Source: Flaveria trinervia
Taxonomy: Eukaryota > Streptophyta > Magnoliopsida > Asterales > Asteraceae
Assembly: GCA_025506515.1 (NCBI GenBank)
Contig: CM046454.1
Location: 32,600,465-32,664,464 of the forward strand
DNA: 64,000 bases
Reading direction: 5' to 3'
Shown: piece after piece, positions 28,538 through 40,013 of the stretch
How positions within the stretch are numbered: position 1 is the stretch's first letter
Layout of the letters: every line of letters starts with the position of its first letter
Notes under the pieces: model-generated
Seen by the model: the letters and a program-made list of their open reading frames with translations, nothing else
Databases searched by the model: none
Told to the model about the DNA's origin: nothing
Program-made: the position numbers and the translations under genes

Positions 28538-31500
28538 TTATAGCTCATCTTCTTCTGAGATTCTCAGTTTTGAAATATCTTCAATGTTAGATCCCTTCAG
28601 CATCCCAGCATTATACTTTCTTCTCTTGTATGATTTAGCATGCAACTTATGCACAACTTGAATCATGTGAACATATAGACATAAGTCATTCTGAGCCCTT
28701 TCATCAGTTAGCTTTTGGAAGAATTTGTCATGAAGGTATGATGTATAGCTTGGGTGAAGCAATTTCATCTCCACTGGGTGAAAATTTCTTATCTTATCAG
28801 CCTTCTTTCCTTTAACATTCCTCAGCAGCACTAGCTCTTTTGTTTTCTCAACATAACCCCATTCTGTAATGGGAGATGTATATTGATTTCCCTTGAAGCT
28901 CTTCATAAATGTTGCATATCTGTTGTTGTATCCAACCCTTTTTCACATTTCATCATCTACAAGTGAAGAGGCCTTTGTTGTTCTTTTGATTCTTTGAATT
29001 CTCTTTCTATGCTCAACATCATATCTTTTAGCTTCCTTGAGCACATCATCTATGAATCTTGCCTTTTACTTTCCCACCAACACATAGAAATCTCTTCCCC
29101 TTGAATGAATTGGATAGTTAGACATGATTAGGCTTTGCAGATCTTTAATATCTCTCTCATGAAGACTCAGTAATGCTTCTACATCATTGAAGTATTGGAT
29201 TCTTCTAGATGTTCTTTTGATGGTTGCACAATACCAGTCTGGATCATATTTCCAGGTCGTAATCCTGTTTTCTTCCATAGAACTAGGCTTTATGATGTGA
29301 CCATACAGCTCTATCAATGTTGATTTTGTTAAGTGATTTCTCTTACTGTTGTGCCTAGAGGCCACACTTTACCAGGGATAACTGCCCAAGGCTCTCTTAT
29401 TAGCTTATCTTTGCCATTGTGCTAATCTTTAGATTCAACAGTTATAGGATGAGCAAAGAGTTTGCTTTGTTGTTCATAGGATGGGTTTGGAGCTTCAGTT
29501 CTGAACCTCACTCCTATCTTAAGCACAACTGACATAACATGTTCCATCATTCTTCTCAACTCAACAACATTTCTTCCTTTAAGCTCATATGCCTTGTAGT
29601 TGTGACCTTGTAGCCAACATACCATATTGTACTTGCTATGCTTTGTTGTATCATAGTGGTCAAGATCTTTCTTCATTTTCTGAATAGCTTGAAAACTAGT
29701 GAATGCTTTGTAGTCACAATTTGGAATTATGAATATGGCAAGCTCAAACTCTTTCAGTATGTTCTTCATCAAAGTCAGATTCAACCTTTCAACCATGTCA
29801 TATGTAAACCCATGGTTGATAAGGGTCATAAACATAGTTGATTCAGGCCTCTCTTCCATTATGTCTTTTGTTGTCAGAAGATCATCAGCCTTTAAGTCCT
29901 CTTGTTCTTTGTTAGACACCTCTTCAGTCAGTTTGTTCCATTCAGCATCACGCTCAGCTTCATCAAGAGTAAGTTGCTTTGATGTTGAAACATTCATTGA
30001 ATGAGTGTGCCCTGAAGATGTATGCCATGACCTTTTAGGTGAATATTCAATATTGATTACCTGTTTCTTTGTTGAACCCAAATACTTCCTCTTCCTTGAG
30101 TATAGAATCAGTTTCTTGGAAGATTGAGCAGGTTCCTTTTGTTAGATTGATTGAAGAGCACATATTTTCATTTTCAGCTGATCAATCTCTTATACTTTTA
30201 TTTTCAACAGAGTTGAGACTTCTTTAGTTGATCAATCTTCAGCATCAATCTCTCATTTCATCCTTCTCAGCGTCTACTGATTCTTTGAGCTTAGAAACTT
30301 GTTGAAGTAAGGCATCAATCACTTTGTTATTGCACTTAGCATCTTCTCTTAAACTTTTGATCCTTGCTTCGAGCCGTATTAGCATATCATCCTTTTCTGT
30401 TATTATCCTTTTCAGCTCTTTTATCCTTGCTTTCTGCAGTTACATTTCACTACAAGCTTGTTGTATTCAGCCACCTCATAGCTTTTGCTTACTGCGATAT
30501 CAATAACACTGAGATCATTTTCATGGTAAGTAATTACTTCCTCATATTTTTCTTCTTCTCCCCTTTCTTCTTGTTAGTCAACAATCTCATCTTTATGTTC
30601 TTCAGTATGAGCCACACTTGTTGAGCTGGAGCATTCCTCTTTTGCTTGATCATGCTTATCATGATGAGGTTGTGATTCAAGATTCATGTTGTGCACTAAA
30701 GGCTCTATTTGATTGGAGGCAACTGGTTCTTCAAAGTTGGAGTGTGACAGAGGGATGGTGCTTGCTTGAGAGATCAACTCAATCTCACCAGTTTGAACTG
30801 AGTTTAGACACTGAGTAACAGAAATAGGTTCAGTATGCACACTCTCAGATTGTTGAGAGTGAACAGAGTGAATGGGTGAAATGGGCTGAGTGTTTTGACT
30901 TGTAGGAGAAAGGGGTTATGGAGATTGATGTTGATGGTGAATGGGTGATAAATCTGGTGAATTAGTGGCTTGTACAAAATTGGTTGGAGAATCCTCCTAT
31001 TGATCTTCCCACACAAGCTCTTAAGGAATGTTTGCATTAGCATCTACCACATGAGCAAACATGGACATGTCTCCTCCTTCATACCTTCCACTAATCTTGT
31101 TCAAGACAGACCACCCAAATGAGCTTGCACCAATACATCCCCATCTCTTGCTATTCTAGGCAATTCACCATTGATGATCAGTTGTAGGAACCTTAGGAAC
31201 ATGAACATTTTTTCATCCTTTTGCACTTTGACATGGTCACACAAACAATTGAAGATGTACTTGGAGTACTTGTATGTTCTTCCGTCAAAGATGCCGATGA
31301 TGCCCGATGATATGTTCCTTGAGTATATGTCGAGCCCAAACTTCCTGTTGGAGATGCACTTAAGATAAGTGTGGCATAGGAATCTGTATGGCTTGCATAG
31401 TCTTCCTTTCTTGATCTCCACCTTGGCAAAATCACCATCAGAAGAAACACTTTCTCTATGTATTCATTTTCAAACATATCAGGGTTACTAAATTCTTGTT

Positions 31501-31774
31501 TTCCCAACTCTAGATCCCTCCTTATGGTCTGCTCAGTCATCCTCAGTCTTTGATTCTTGACTTCTGCCACGATAACTTCTCCATCTTTTTCTATTTGAGC
31601 TGAGTTCCAGAACTCAGTGATGTGTGATCGACGAATCACAGGTTCTGCTCATAAGGCATAGAACATCCTGCATCTTCTTTGATATCGAATGATGTCTTGA
31701 CACCCATCTAAAGCAGGGTCGTCAGCGTTTAAGAAAGCACACACTTTATGCTCTCTCGCAAATTGATTATCCAT
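28538..31774 (-). pseudogene. Accessory third ORF of copia G (frame-broken), function unknown
   Basis: This protein of about 1,070 residues is encoded after pol. The start is ATG 31774 (MDNQFAREHKVCAFLNADDP). The N-terminal core (31421-31101) reads LCKPYRFLCHTYLKCIS, FGLDIYS, YKYSKYIFNCL and MFMFLRFLQLIINGEL, the same pattern as the core of the A/C/D accessory ORF. A Ser/His/Glu-rich low-complexity linker follows (about 30840-30090), then a helical part with FTYDMVERLNLTL, then a domain with ITTWKYDPDWYCATIKRT and DIKDLQSL (29365-29066), and a basic end HAKSYKRRKYN. No membrane segment is seen. Frameshifts and a stop (TGA after MFYAL, about 31650) break it. Confidence 0.6.
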
Positions 31775-32316
31775 CTATTCATAAGAGTAAAGAAGACTTT
31801 GTTAGAATCACATTAATGATATGAGAATGTGAACAGTTGTGAGACTAGACAAGAATCAAACCGTTTATTATTAACAAGTACGACATGTTTTACCTTGAAC
31901 ATAATGATGTGAGAACAGAGATATATGTTTGGTTGATGTTTTGATTCGGTAAATTTGAATGTTAGAGAAAGGGGAAAAGTTTGTTGAGTGAGTTTTTCTA
32001 GGTCTGAAAAGTGTTCTGAAAAAGTGAATAATGAATATTGAAGTCAGAGAACATCATTTATACTCTTTCAGACACATTAATTTTTTTTATTAAATGATAT
32101 GGGATCCTCAACAATTTAACTTATCCGTCGTTCTTAGTTCTTCCGCACATTATCTACTGGTTTCGTATATCATATGCAAATGACTTAAAGATTTCTGTTG
32201 ATTAAGTGTAACTTAAATTTTCATAGGTTACTACACTATGAAATTAGATTATACTATTTGAACTTGCTCATCGGTACTTTACCAATCTACGGATAGACAA
32301 ATTTAAAAAAATTTAC

Positions 32317-32406
32317 ACACTGTAGCTTCTATTGATGCTTAAGAAACACTGTAGCTTCTACTAATGCTTAAAAGGACACTGTAGCTTCTGCTGATGCTTA
32401 AAAAGC
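32317..32406. repeat. Three tandem 29-30 bp units in copia G spacer
   Basis: ACACTGTAGCTTCT starts at 32317, 32346 and 32376, each time followed by a variant of ATTGATGCTTAA. The units are nearly identical. Confidence 0.85.
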
Positions 32407-33183
32407 ACTATGAAAAATTTATTTTATTTTATGGTCCAAGGCTACTGCTTAGAACCATTTATTGCTTTTGGACCTTGTTAACTTTGTATTCATGACAATT
32501 GTGCACAAGAAAGTTTAAATTTTAAAAACTACATGTATCCAAGAGCTAAGATGGTGGTCAGGTTCCAATTCCTTCAAGTTGATAATGAATTAGACAAATT
32601 TGTTGATGGATTATTAACTTTTCTTCATGAATTCTACTCCCACTAAATTTGTGATTAATGATGACAAAATGCATTTATCATAAATTTCTAAGAATGTTAT
32701 CATGAAGAACTTTTGCCGTGTGTTAATGCATAAGCATATATATATATACACACAAAAGTAATGGGATCATACTATAATACTAAGCCTCTTCCTGATGAAT
32801 TTTTTTGTTGAATTAATACCTGAACATAGTTCTGATTGCAAGTATATTGTCCACTTAAATCCATACAAGAGTTAATGTATCAACTACGCATGCTGTTTAT
32901 CATATTTTCATGTTAGTTAAGAGATAACTATTGTGGGCTTCACATTCAATTCATGAAGATTTTTTCCTCCCTTTGTGAGTCAAATAATCACTTTTTCACA
33001 CTTAAAAACTATGTACTTTAAGTTATAAGCTCTATCTTAAGATGCATTGGACATCTCATAAATGCATTGATATAAAAGATCTAGATAAATGTACAGTTCA
33101 TCACATAGGATTCTTTTGAGAGCGTAGATATGATCATCATCAGGTCACGAGGCCTTTACTCACGTAAAACAGAGGTGCCTTTA

Positions 33184-33301
33184 ACCCAGGTCTTTGTTTA
33201 CACAAAACAGAGGGATGATGAGGATCATGATCTTTTCACCATTTGGTAGCCGATATACATGGTGATCATACACCCAGGTCTTTGTTCACACAAAATAGAG
33301 G
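33184..33301. repeat. Two copies of a 30 bp unit in copia G spacer
   Basis: ACCCAGGTCTTTGTT-ACACAAAA-AGAGGGA occurs at 33184-33213 and 33272-33301. A weaker relative (CGAGGCCTTTACTCACGTAAAACAGAGG) lies near 33149. Confidence 0.75.
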
Positions 33302-33325
33302 GAGTATGATTTGCAAAGATTGATA

Positions 33326-34341
33326 TTATAAAGTTTCGGTACATAGTGCCAATAGGTACCTAGCACAAACACACACAGCAAACATATTGTTAAGTCTACC
33401 GACAGTTAAATACATAAGAGATCCTATCATTGATCTATATAATCTTTGATCAATAGATTTTCTTGAAGGATCAGGTACAATCTTTTCAATTTTTGAGGCT
33501 GGTGTTTTGCATGAAGAAGCATGAGCAAGATTATACTTCTTCAAAATTTGATGTATGCATTTTTCTTGATTGATGAATATCCCATCTATCTTTTGATAAA
33601 CTTGAAGACCAAGAAAGAAAGTTCATTCTCCCATCAATTCTTCGAAACTTACACATAATCTCTTATTAGTTAATCCAAATATAATGTCATCAACATATAT
33701 TTGAACAATCAAGAGATCTGGATGTTCTTGTTTGAGGAAGAGAGTCCGATCAATTTTTCCTCTTTTGTAGCCATACTTATGCAAGAAAGATGATAGTGTT
33801 TCATACCACTTTATTGGTGTTTGGTGAAGACCATACAAGGCTTTATCAAGCTTCTATACCCTGTGTGGGTAATGAGGATCTTCAAACCAAGGGGTTGTGA
33901 GACATAAACTTCCTCATCAATTTTGCCATAAAAGAATGCACACATGACATCCGTTTGATACACAGTGAACTTGTTATATGATGCATAACCTTGGAACACT
34001 CTTATGGCTTCAATTCATGCAACTGGTGCAAAAACTTTATCATAGTCTATTCCGTTTTCTTGAGTGTATCCTGGAGCAATCAACCTTGCCTTATTTCTTA
34101 TAATAATGCCTCTATCATCAACTATAGACCATACTTTTTGCTTTCTAAATTGTTGAAGCTCTTCTTGTATAGATTCAATCCAGCTATTGTCCTTTAAAGC
34201 AGTAGAGATGTTTGGAGGAACCACTTGTGAAAGAAAACAAGTGAAAACACAAATGTTGGCAGTACCACTTTCGGTTCTTGTAGTTCTCTTTGTAGTATCT
34301 CCAATGATGTTATTGACCGGACGAGTCTTATGGATCCTTGT
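33326..34341 (-). pseudogene. pol: RT region of copia G (broken)
   Basis: The pre-RT linker starts at STRIHKTRPVNNIIGD, right at the H insertion. RT follows with NSWIESIQEELQQFRKQKVW, a block with YQTDVMCAFFYGKI, YGLHQTPIKWYETL and the catalytic IYVDDIIF (about 33700). The next part reads KYNLAHASSCKTP and YRSMIGSLMYLT, and stops at CVCARY near 33345. RNase H is absent. Frameshifts occur near 34015, 33840 and 33620. It is the same lineage as E, in the opposite orientation. Confidence 0.75.
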
Positions 34342-34637
34342 TGATAGGATCAAATGTACCAATCTATGATGATGTATGAGCACAATTCAAAGAAATACAA
34401 ACAAAGTAATCAAATCAAGAAAGATATCAACAAAATTCATAGTTTCATTAATATGAAGCAAAGAAAATTACAAAGTAATTAAGCAGTTCTAAATCTCTCG
34501 TTATAAAACTCATACAAGTCTAAGCTATTTCTAATGAAACACAACGAACTAAGAAATTATGAATCTAGTCCCTATACTATTACAAAGAGTAAAAAGACAC
34601 ATAAAGATAACATATTAATCTTTCTAGAGTTCTAACA
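34342..34637 (-). repeat. 3' LTR of copia H (296 bp)
   Basis: TGATAGGATC...TTCTAACA, with the TG...CA ends, followed by a purine tract (AGGGGGAGTAT on the minus strand). The starting bases resemble the LTR starts of D (TGATAGGATC) and A (TGACAGGATC), although the rest is unrelated and the LTR is much shorter. Confidence 0.6.
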
Positions 34638-34652
34638 ATACTCCCCCTAAGA
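34638..34652 (-). other. Polypurine tract of copia H
   Basis: The minus strand reads TCTTAGGGGGAGTAT directly before the LTR start TGTTAGAACTC. Confidence 0.65.
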
Positions 34653-34766
34653 TTTACATGGTCTTCGGTCTTCAAAATCTTCTATCTTGTCTCTTTTTAT
34701 CTTTCTTTCAGCTTTATTTTTCATCTTCAGGTTTCATCTTTAGCTTTTATCTTCTATCTTCTATCT

Positions 34767-36778
34767 TTAGCACTTAAAGAAATCTTCAGGTTCTTCCTTG
34801 ATCTTGAACATTGGCTTCTTTTTATACATCTCCTGTTCTTTCAAAGCATTAGCAATCGCAGACTTAAATTTGCTAGCAAGAATGCCTTGTTCTGGTTTTC
34901 TTCATTTGTCTTTATCTCCATTTTTCTCATTCTTTCCAAAGTATCTTTTGAGAGACATGAGATATCAATACTAGCATATAACTTAATAGGATTTTTACTT
35001 TCCTTTGAGTATATTTCTAATACTCCTTTTCTTGAAATTCTCATGAACTCAATGTCTTTGATATCCTTCTTAACAATATTTGCATATGCAAGAGCTTTCC
35101 TTAAAGATATTCTTTCCATTGCAGCATTCATCACATTTATGATGGAAAGAAAATACCACTTATCTTGCTCTGCAATCTCTAGAGATACTTTTTCATACTT
35201 TGCACAGATAAAAATGATATATAACTTGGATGCAATAGTTTTAGTTCAATAGCACCAAATAATGTAATCATATCCTCATCCTATTGTTCGAGATTTCGGA
35301 CCAGTTTAAGCTCAAAAGTCTCAAAGTTATAGAACCATCTGAGAATTGGCTTTGACTTCTAATTACCATCAATCACCTTTAGACCAGGAGTTGTGACTTT
35401 TTCAACATATCTATGATAAAATTCTATCATGAAATGTTCTTCTTCAGATTGTAATCCTTTAAGCTCTTTGTTATTCCTTAATGTAGCAAAGTACTCCTTG
35501 TCTTCTTGATCACATCTTGTTTTAAGATAATTACTTGATCTATCCATTCCTCTTCTCAATAATTCTATCATCATCCTACCACGTTTAGAATCAGATGGAT
35601 TAATCAGAGGTAATTTGTTTAACTCTTTCAAGTCTTGCACTGGAAGTTTAATGATGCTTGAGTAAAAATGATATACATCAGAAACTACATTTACTCTTTT
35701 TATAAAAAATGCATCAAATATCTCATCATACTTCCATGTTATTATCTTTACTTGGTTTATGAAATCAGAAGCAATCATAGCATTTAACAACTCAGCAATC
35801 GATTGTCCTTTTTGTAATACATTTCTCACAAAGTCTCAGTGGATCTGACATTATCAAAATTTTGTCTTTGCTCTGAAGAGGCTTTATATGCTTGCCTTTC
35901 AATACCAAAAAACATTTTAATCAGATCTTTTTTGCTATCATGAGCATCTGATTTTCTTGCCATCTATTTAATCTCTTGAGGCTTCAACACTCTTGTTCTT
36001 TTGGTAATCTCAAGGTATTAAGGATTATCAGTATGAAGTATGATCATCTTATTTGATTGTTTTTCAGTTTATTGAAAACTTCTAACAAGATTCCTCAAAG
36101 ATACACATTGTAATCTTTTCAGTTTCCTCCAATGGTAATTCCTTGCTTGCAACCAAGACCTTAATGCTGGAATACTCATATGATCAGGATGAGGATGGTG
36201 CAGCTCATAGCTTGATAATTCATCTACATGAATACTTTCTTTAGCTCTATTCCATTCACAATGTTCCATTACAATCTCATTTGGATCAATAGGAGCAACT
36301 GACTCTACAGCAATGCATTTCTCATATTCATCATTTATTGGACAAATAGTCAGTCAATCCAAAAAGACTATTGTATGTCATCTTCACAAGGTAGTTGTAT
36401 CTATCTTCAAGGTCTTGTGGAATTTCATCTTGATCTTGAGTTGGTTCTTGTGATGAAAATTTTGATACAAATTTAGCTTCATCTATGTCTTCTTTATCTA
36501 AGACTTCGTCATACCAGTCATCATTCTAAAATTCTTCAATGTCTTCTAAAGCTTCAATTTGTTCTTGAATGTTTTGCTCTTCATCAGTTTCGTCTATTCT
36601 TTGTACTTTTGAAGATGACTCAGTTAAAATTGTATTTGCTACATCATCAAGTTTCCTTTTTCCTTTGATCACCTCAGGATTCTCTTCAATAGTCATCTTA
36701 GAACTTATCATTTTATCTCGTGAGATAGGCTTTTGAGATTCTTTTACCTTTATTAATTCATCTTTCAATTTTTCATTT
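34767..36778 (-). pseudogene. Accessory ORF of copia H, C-terminal two thirds (broken)
   Basis: This is the remainder of an accessory ORF after pol, cut at its N-terminal side by B3. The right part (36768-36526) is acidic and low in complexity (MTIEENPEVIKGKRKLDD, EEQNIQEQIEALEDIEEF). A helical part follows. The domain at 35829-35359 reads KIITWKYDEIFDAFFIKRV and LPVQDLKELNKL, which parallels the ITTWKYDPDWYCATIKRT/DIKDLQSL domain of element G. The end (35134-34767) has KKDIKDIEFMRISRKG and finishes EEPEDFFKC. The function is unknown. Frameshifts separate the parts. Confidence 0.55.
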
Positions 36779-37571
36779 TGCAGGATTGTTGAAGGGGGTC
36801 AGTTACAACACAAACACAAAATGGAGATTAACTGAAGTTAATTCAACAGTAAATTCGATTAACCAAGGTAAGACACTAAGAACACAAGTAATGTAAGAGA
36901 CAGAACACAAAGAACACAAGTATATGGTTTTCAAGAATGCAATATATTGCTTTCTCTATGCTCTATTACAAGTGTTACAAAGCATAATTCAAAGATACAA
37001 GAACATGAGATACTTATAATACATCCTATAGCAGGCTATTCTTTGAAAGCCAGCTGGATACAATTGACTAGACACAAAACAAAATCAATTGTAGCGTCAA
37101 ATGGTAGATTGCCTTTTGACTAGTGACTATGACATGCCATAGCTCACATCCTTATGTATTACAAAAAGGATAAAGTACGTGAAGTAAGTTTACAGACTCA
37201 AGAGCCCAATATACAGTTACCAAAAGCATGGAACTTTTCACTAACTCATGTAAGTTGGTGACCTTATAGAGGTGCAGCGGAAAGGTGTCCAGCTTTATAG
37301 AAATGTACATCAGATAAAGCATGTGTTAAAAGTCTTCGGAAGAAATCTGTCTTCATATGTTGAAGCTTTGGAAGACTTTGTGTCTGAGGCTTAGGAAGAT
37401 TTCATATTTGGCTTTGGAAGATATTGGGCTTGGCTTCGGATGAGTTCACACTTAGAATATTTCTGTTGCATGTGAGAAACTTCCTAAGCATTCTTCATCA
37501 TAGTACTTGCGTAGCATGCAGGATAGACATTGGATGTTTAAGTTGCATCAGCCTCTTCATTAATCTCTACA
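36779..37571 (-). repeat. 3' LTR of copia B3 (793 bp)
   Basis: TGCAGGATTG...AATCTCTACA. It aligns with the LTRs of B1 and B2. The CTTCGGAAGA words (37330-37445) are partly decayed (CTTTGGAAGA, CTTAGGAAGA). Confidence 0.88.
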
Positions 37572-37586
37572 AACTCCCCCTAGGCT
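37572..37586 (-). other. Polypurine tract of copia B3
   Basis: The minus strand reads AGCCTAGGGGGAGTT directly before the LTR start TGTAGAGATT. Confidence 0.75.
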
Positions 37587-37599
37587 GATACTACCAAAA

Positions 37600-38843
37600 C
37601 ACTTAGCAGACTTCAGATGTCAACAGTCCTCATTAGGTTTATCACGAATTCTTTCTTCATAAGGTGATCAGGATCCTTCAGACTATCAAAGTCTTTTCTC
37701 ATACCAAAGAGGTCATCCAGAGGCAACTAAAACATATCTTGCCATGTGTAAATGTCTTCAGTGCCTTGATCTCTAATGACATGCCATATTTCTGGATTTG
37801 TGGTGTATGTCCAAGACAAGATGGGTCTTCCTAATGCTAGAGGAGCTGTTTGAATTGGAGTTGATGTAGCATCATATGGATGCACAACCTCAAGATGTTC
37901 TAACTCATTCTAGGGTTTAGAAAAGGGTGCAATCTTCTTCTTCTTCAGCTTTGGTTTAGAAGCCATCCTCTTCTTTCTCTTTACAGGTTTTAACTAAGAA
38001 GACTGGCCTGCAGTACCCGATTGATCTTCACTGTCTTTCTCAATTGGGACTTCCTCTCTCTCTCAGGCTCAGAAGGAGAGGGAGGTTGACCCTATTGTGG
38101 ATCAGAAGATGAAGCTTGCTGAGTTTCAGCAGGAGGTCCAGGTTGTGTTGTCTCTGGTTGTTCAACCTTAACCTCCACTTCAGGTGGGGCTTGACTTGGA
38201 CTGGAGTGTAAGTCAATGAGCTCTCCACTTTTGATCTTCTGCTTGATCACCCTAATATCCTCATCCATAGTGGATAGAGACATGGGGCGAAGCCTCCTTC
38301 CGGAGAATCCATATAGCTTCAAGAAGCTCATCACCCTCTGTCTATTAGCAGACTTCTTCATGCTCTTTTAGATGGTAGCTCTTGATTTTGCAGCTTCTTC
38401 CCTTAGCTTCTTCTCCGTTGTCTTTCTGTCCTTGATTATCTCAGTTCAAGCTATTTTAAGTACTCAAACTCAACATAGTCATTGGACAATTGAAGGAGTG
38501 CATCTGCCTGATAGAAGCGTGTGGCACTCAGGTAGTTGATCATCTTGATCCTCTCTTCTACTTTGTCTACCTTAGTTTCTTGTTGAACCACTTCTTCTTG
38601 TGAAGACTTTCCTGAACTGTGGAGAGGGTAGGCAAATCCTTGTAGAGTCTTTTTCTTCTTCTCTCTTCTTTGACTGGTACTAGAAGCTCTGCATCTTGTG
38701 CCTCTTCTTTTCCTTTGACCTTTCCAGATCAACCAGTTCATTCAACTCTTCTATGGGGAGAGTGATGACACTGTCTATGTCATAGTTCATTGTCTGCAGG
38801 TAATTTATCCTGACTGCCCTTAACTCATCATTCTGAGTATTGG
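37600..38843 (-). pseudogene. Accessory ORF of copia B3, C-terminal part (broken)
   Basis: The right end reads MNYDIDSVITLPIEELNELV (about 38790-38730), then a basic Lys/Arg stretch, and YLSATRFYQADALLQLSNDY (38530-38465). Next comes KKSANRQRVMSFLKLYGFSG (38361-38300) and a Pro/Glu/Gln-rich linker (38225-38090). The last domain (about 37840-37700) reads LSWTYTTNPEIWHVIRD and LPLDDLFGM, which can be laid over the W-x-Y...I-x-R...DL domain of G and H. Stops and frameshifts are present. The N-terminal part lies beyond the gypsy2 insertion. The function is unknown. Confidence 0.5.
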
Positions 38844-39077
38844 TGTAACACCTTGAAATTTCTACTTAAACGAAAGGAAAAGAAAAGTAAATAGAACGAA
38901 TAGAAATTGTACACAACTGGAGAGGGATAAAGTGTACAAAGTACAAATCTTATTATTTTAAGATTTTAAAGGACATGGTCGCCCATATCAAAGTAGAAAG
39001 CGGCTTTGCTCTCGGAGGAGGAAGAAGAGAGAGAGAGAGAGAGCCCGGTTCTAGAGAGAGAAAGAGGAAGAAGAAGC
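38844..39077 (+). repeat. gypsy2 LTR, left segment (interrupted by copia C)
   Basis: TGTAACACCTTGAAATTTC is a typical Ty3/gypsy LTR start. The preceding five bases ATTGG are the expected target duplication in B3. The segment ends in a GA-rich run (39013-39077, with GAGAGA repeats), where C is inserted with duplication of GAAGC. It continues at 51578. Confidence 0.65.
39073..39077. repeat. Target site duplication of copia C, left copy (GAAGC)
   Basis: GAAGC directly before the left LTR is repeated at 51578-51582 directly after the right LTR. Confidence 0.9.
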
Positions 39078-39977
39078 TGACAGGATCAGTGATCACAAGT
39101 TTGATGTTTATCAGAATGTAAAGCAGCGGAATACACAAACGAATTAGACAAATTGTAGCAAGCAAACAATATATGTAAGCGTTAAGATCGCATACGGTTA
39201 TAGGGAGAGAATATGAATTTTTGATTTCTAGGAATGTTTATAGATGGAGAATATTTCCAATCAAATCAATCAAACATTCCATTCAATTGCTCATATCGCT
39301 CTATGATTACAATGGGTTGTCACTCCTTATATAGAGTGCAACAGTCACTGCTGTTATCACGGAAAGTGACAACTGGCAGATCAATACAGAAATAACTAAA
39401 TCTTAACAAACTACTGAAATGTTCACAACTACTGAGAACATATCAGCAAGTTAAGTACAAAATATAAAACTACTGAAACTACAACGACTGAAGAACAAGC
39501 TCTTCAGTCGTTTTACAAAACTACTGAAACATAAAACATAAAACTACTGATATCACAACTACTGAAGAAGTACTCTTCAGCAGTTGTGACAAACTACTGA
39601 GGCTTCAGTACTTGGTCTTCAGACTTTGACCTTCAGGCGTTTCATCAGCTGATGACTTCAGTAGATATCATCAGCTGATGTCTTCAGTCTTTGTCTTCAG
39701 ACTTTGTACATCAGTTGTTGATCTTCAGTACTTGTGATCTCTTCAGCTGTTGTACTTCAGTACTTTGTCTTTCATTCAGCTTCAGCACTTGTGTTCTTCA
39801 GCTGTTGTACTTCAGCACTTTGGTTCTTCAGCTGTTAAGGTCTTCAGCACTTGATCTTCAGCTGTTGAAGTCTTCAGTACTTGTCAAACTACTGATGAGG
39901 CTTTCAGCAGTTGTTGTGATACCGTGTGGGACTTAGAGATTTTCTGATCTTGGCTCATTGGTTCTTTTGGTCCAACA
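39078..39977 (-). repeat. 3' LTR of copia C (900 bp)
   Basis: TGACAGGATCAGTGATC...GGTCCAACA. TATA box (minus strand CTATATAAG) at 39326-39334. It retains both TCATCAGCTGATG copies that one LTR of A has lost. Confidence 0.93.
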
Positions 39978-39993
39978 AACTCCCCCTGAACCA
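39978..39993 (-). other. Polypurine tract of copia C
   Basis: Minus strand GGTTCAGGGGGAGTT before the LTR start, identical to that of A. Confidence 0.8.
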
Positions 39994-40013
39994 ATGCAGC
40001 CAAAACCTCTAAC

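Larger units (their letters stand above)
31775..33325 (-). other. Spacer between pol and accessory ORF of copia G
   Basis: This AT-rich non-coding stretch holds a TATAAATG word on the minus strand (about 32054-32061, about 280 bases before the accessory ATG), three tandem copies of a 29-30-base unit (32317-32406) and two copies of a 30-base unit (33184-33213 and 33272-33301). Elsewhere (32450-33110) nothing is recognisable. Confidence 0.5.
27885..34341 (-). mobile_element. Ty1/copia element G, 3' half, interrupted on the right by H
   Basis: On the minus strand from right to left it has the RT part (34341-33326), a spacer with small repeats, an accessory ORF (31774-28538), a putative purine tract near 28312-28330 and the remnant of a 3' LTR (27885 to about 28311). 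Element H is inserted at 34342, in the linker before RT. Its RT is close to that of E. The left LTR part is cut by B2. Confidence 0.65.
34342..36778 (-). mobile_element. Ty1/copia element H, 3' end, interrupted by B3
   Basis: On the minus strand it has an accessory ORF (36778 to 34767), a purine tract (34638-34652) and a short 3' LTR (34342-34637). It is inserted into the pre-RT linker of G; homology between G and E stops exactly at 34342. The five bases before are CTTGT, the expected target duplication. B3 is inserted at 36779, so the rest of H lies beyond the nest, outside the window. Confidence 0.6.
36779..38843 (-). mobile_element. Ty1/copia element B3, 3' end, interrupted by gypsy2
   Basis: On the minus strand it has part of an accessory ORF (38843 to about 37600), a purine tract (37572-37586) and the 3' LTR (36779-37571). 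It is inserted in H (left flank CATTT). The gypsy2 LTR starts at 38844, inside the accessory ORF. Gag, pol and 5' LTR are not in the window. The LTR shows it belongs with B1 and B2. Confidence 0.7.

Noticed and set aside
28113..28661. Plus-strand frames over the G LTR remnant and the end of the accessory ORF
   Set aside because: They are AT-rich chance frames, partly antisense to the accessory ORF; no homology recognised.
38844..39077. 5' UTR or first exon of a host gene (GA-rich run, splice donor at 51590)
   Set aside because: TGTAACACC start, a block shared with the gypsy1 LTR and absence of any coding exon fit a gypsy LTR better.
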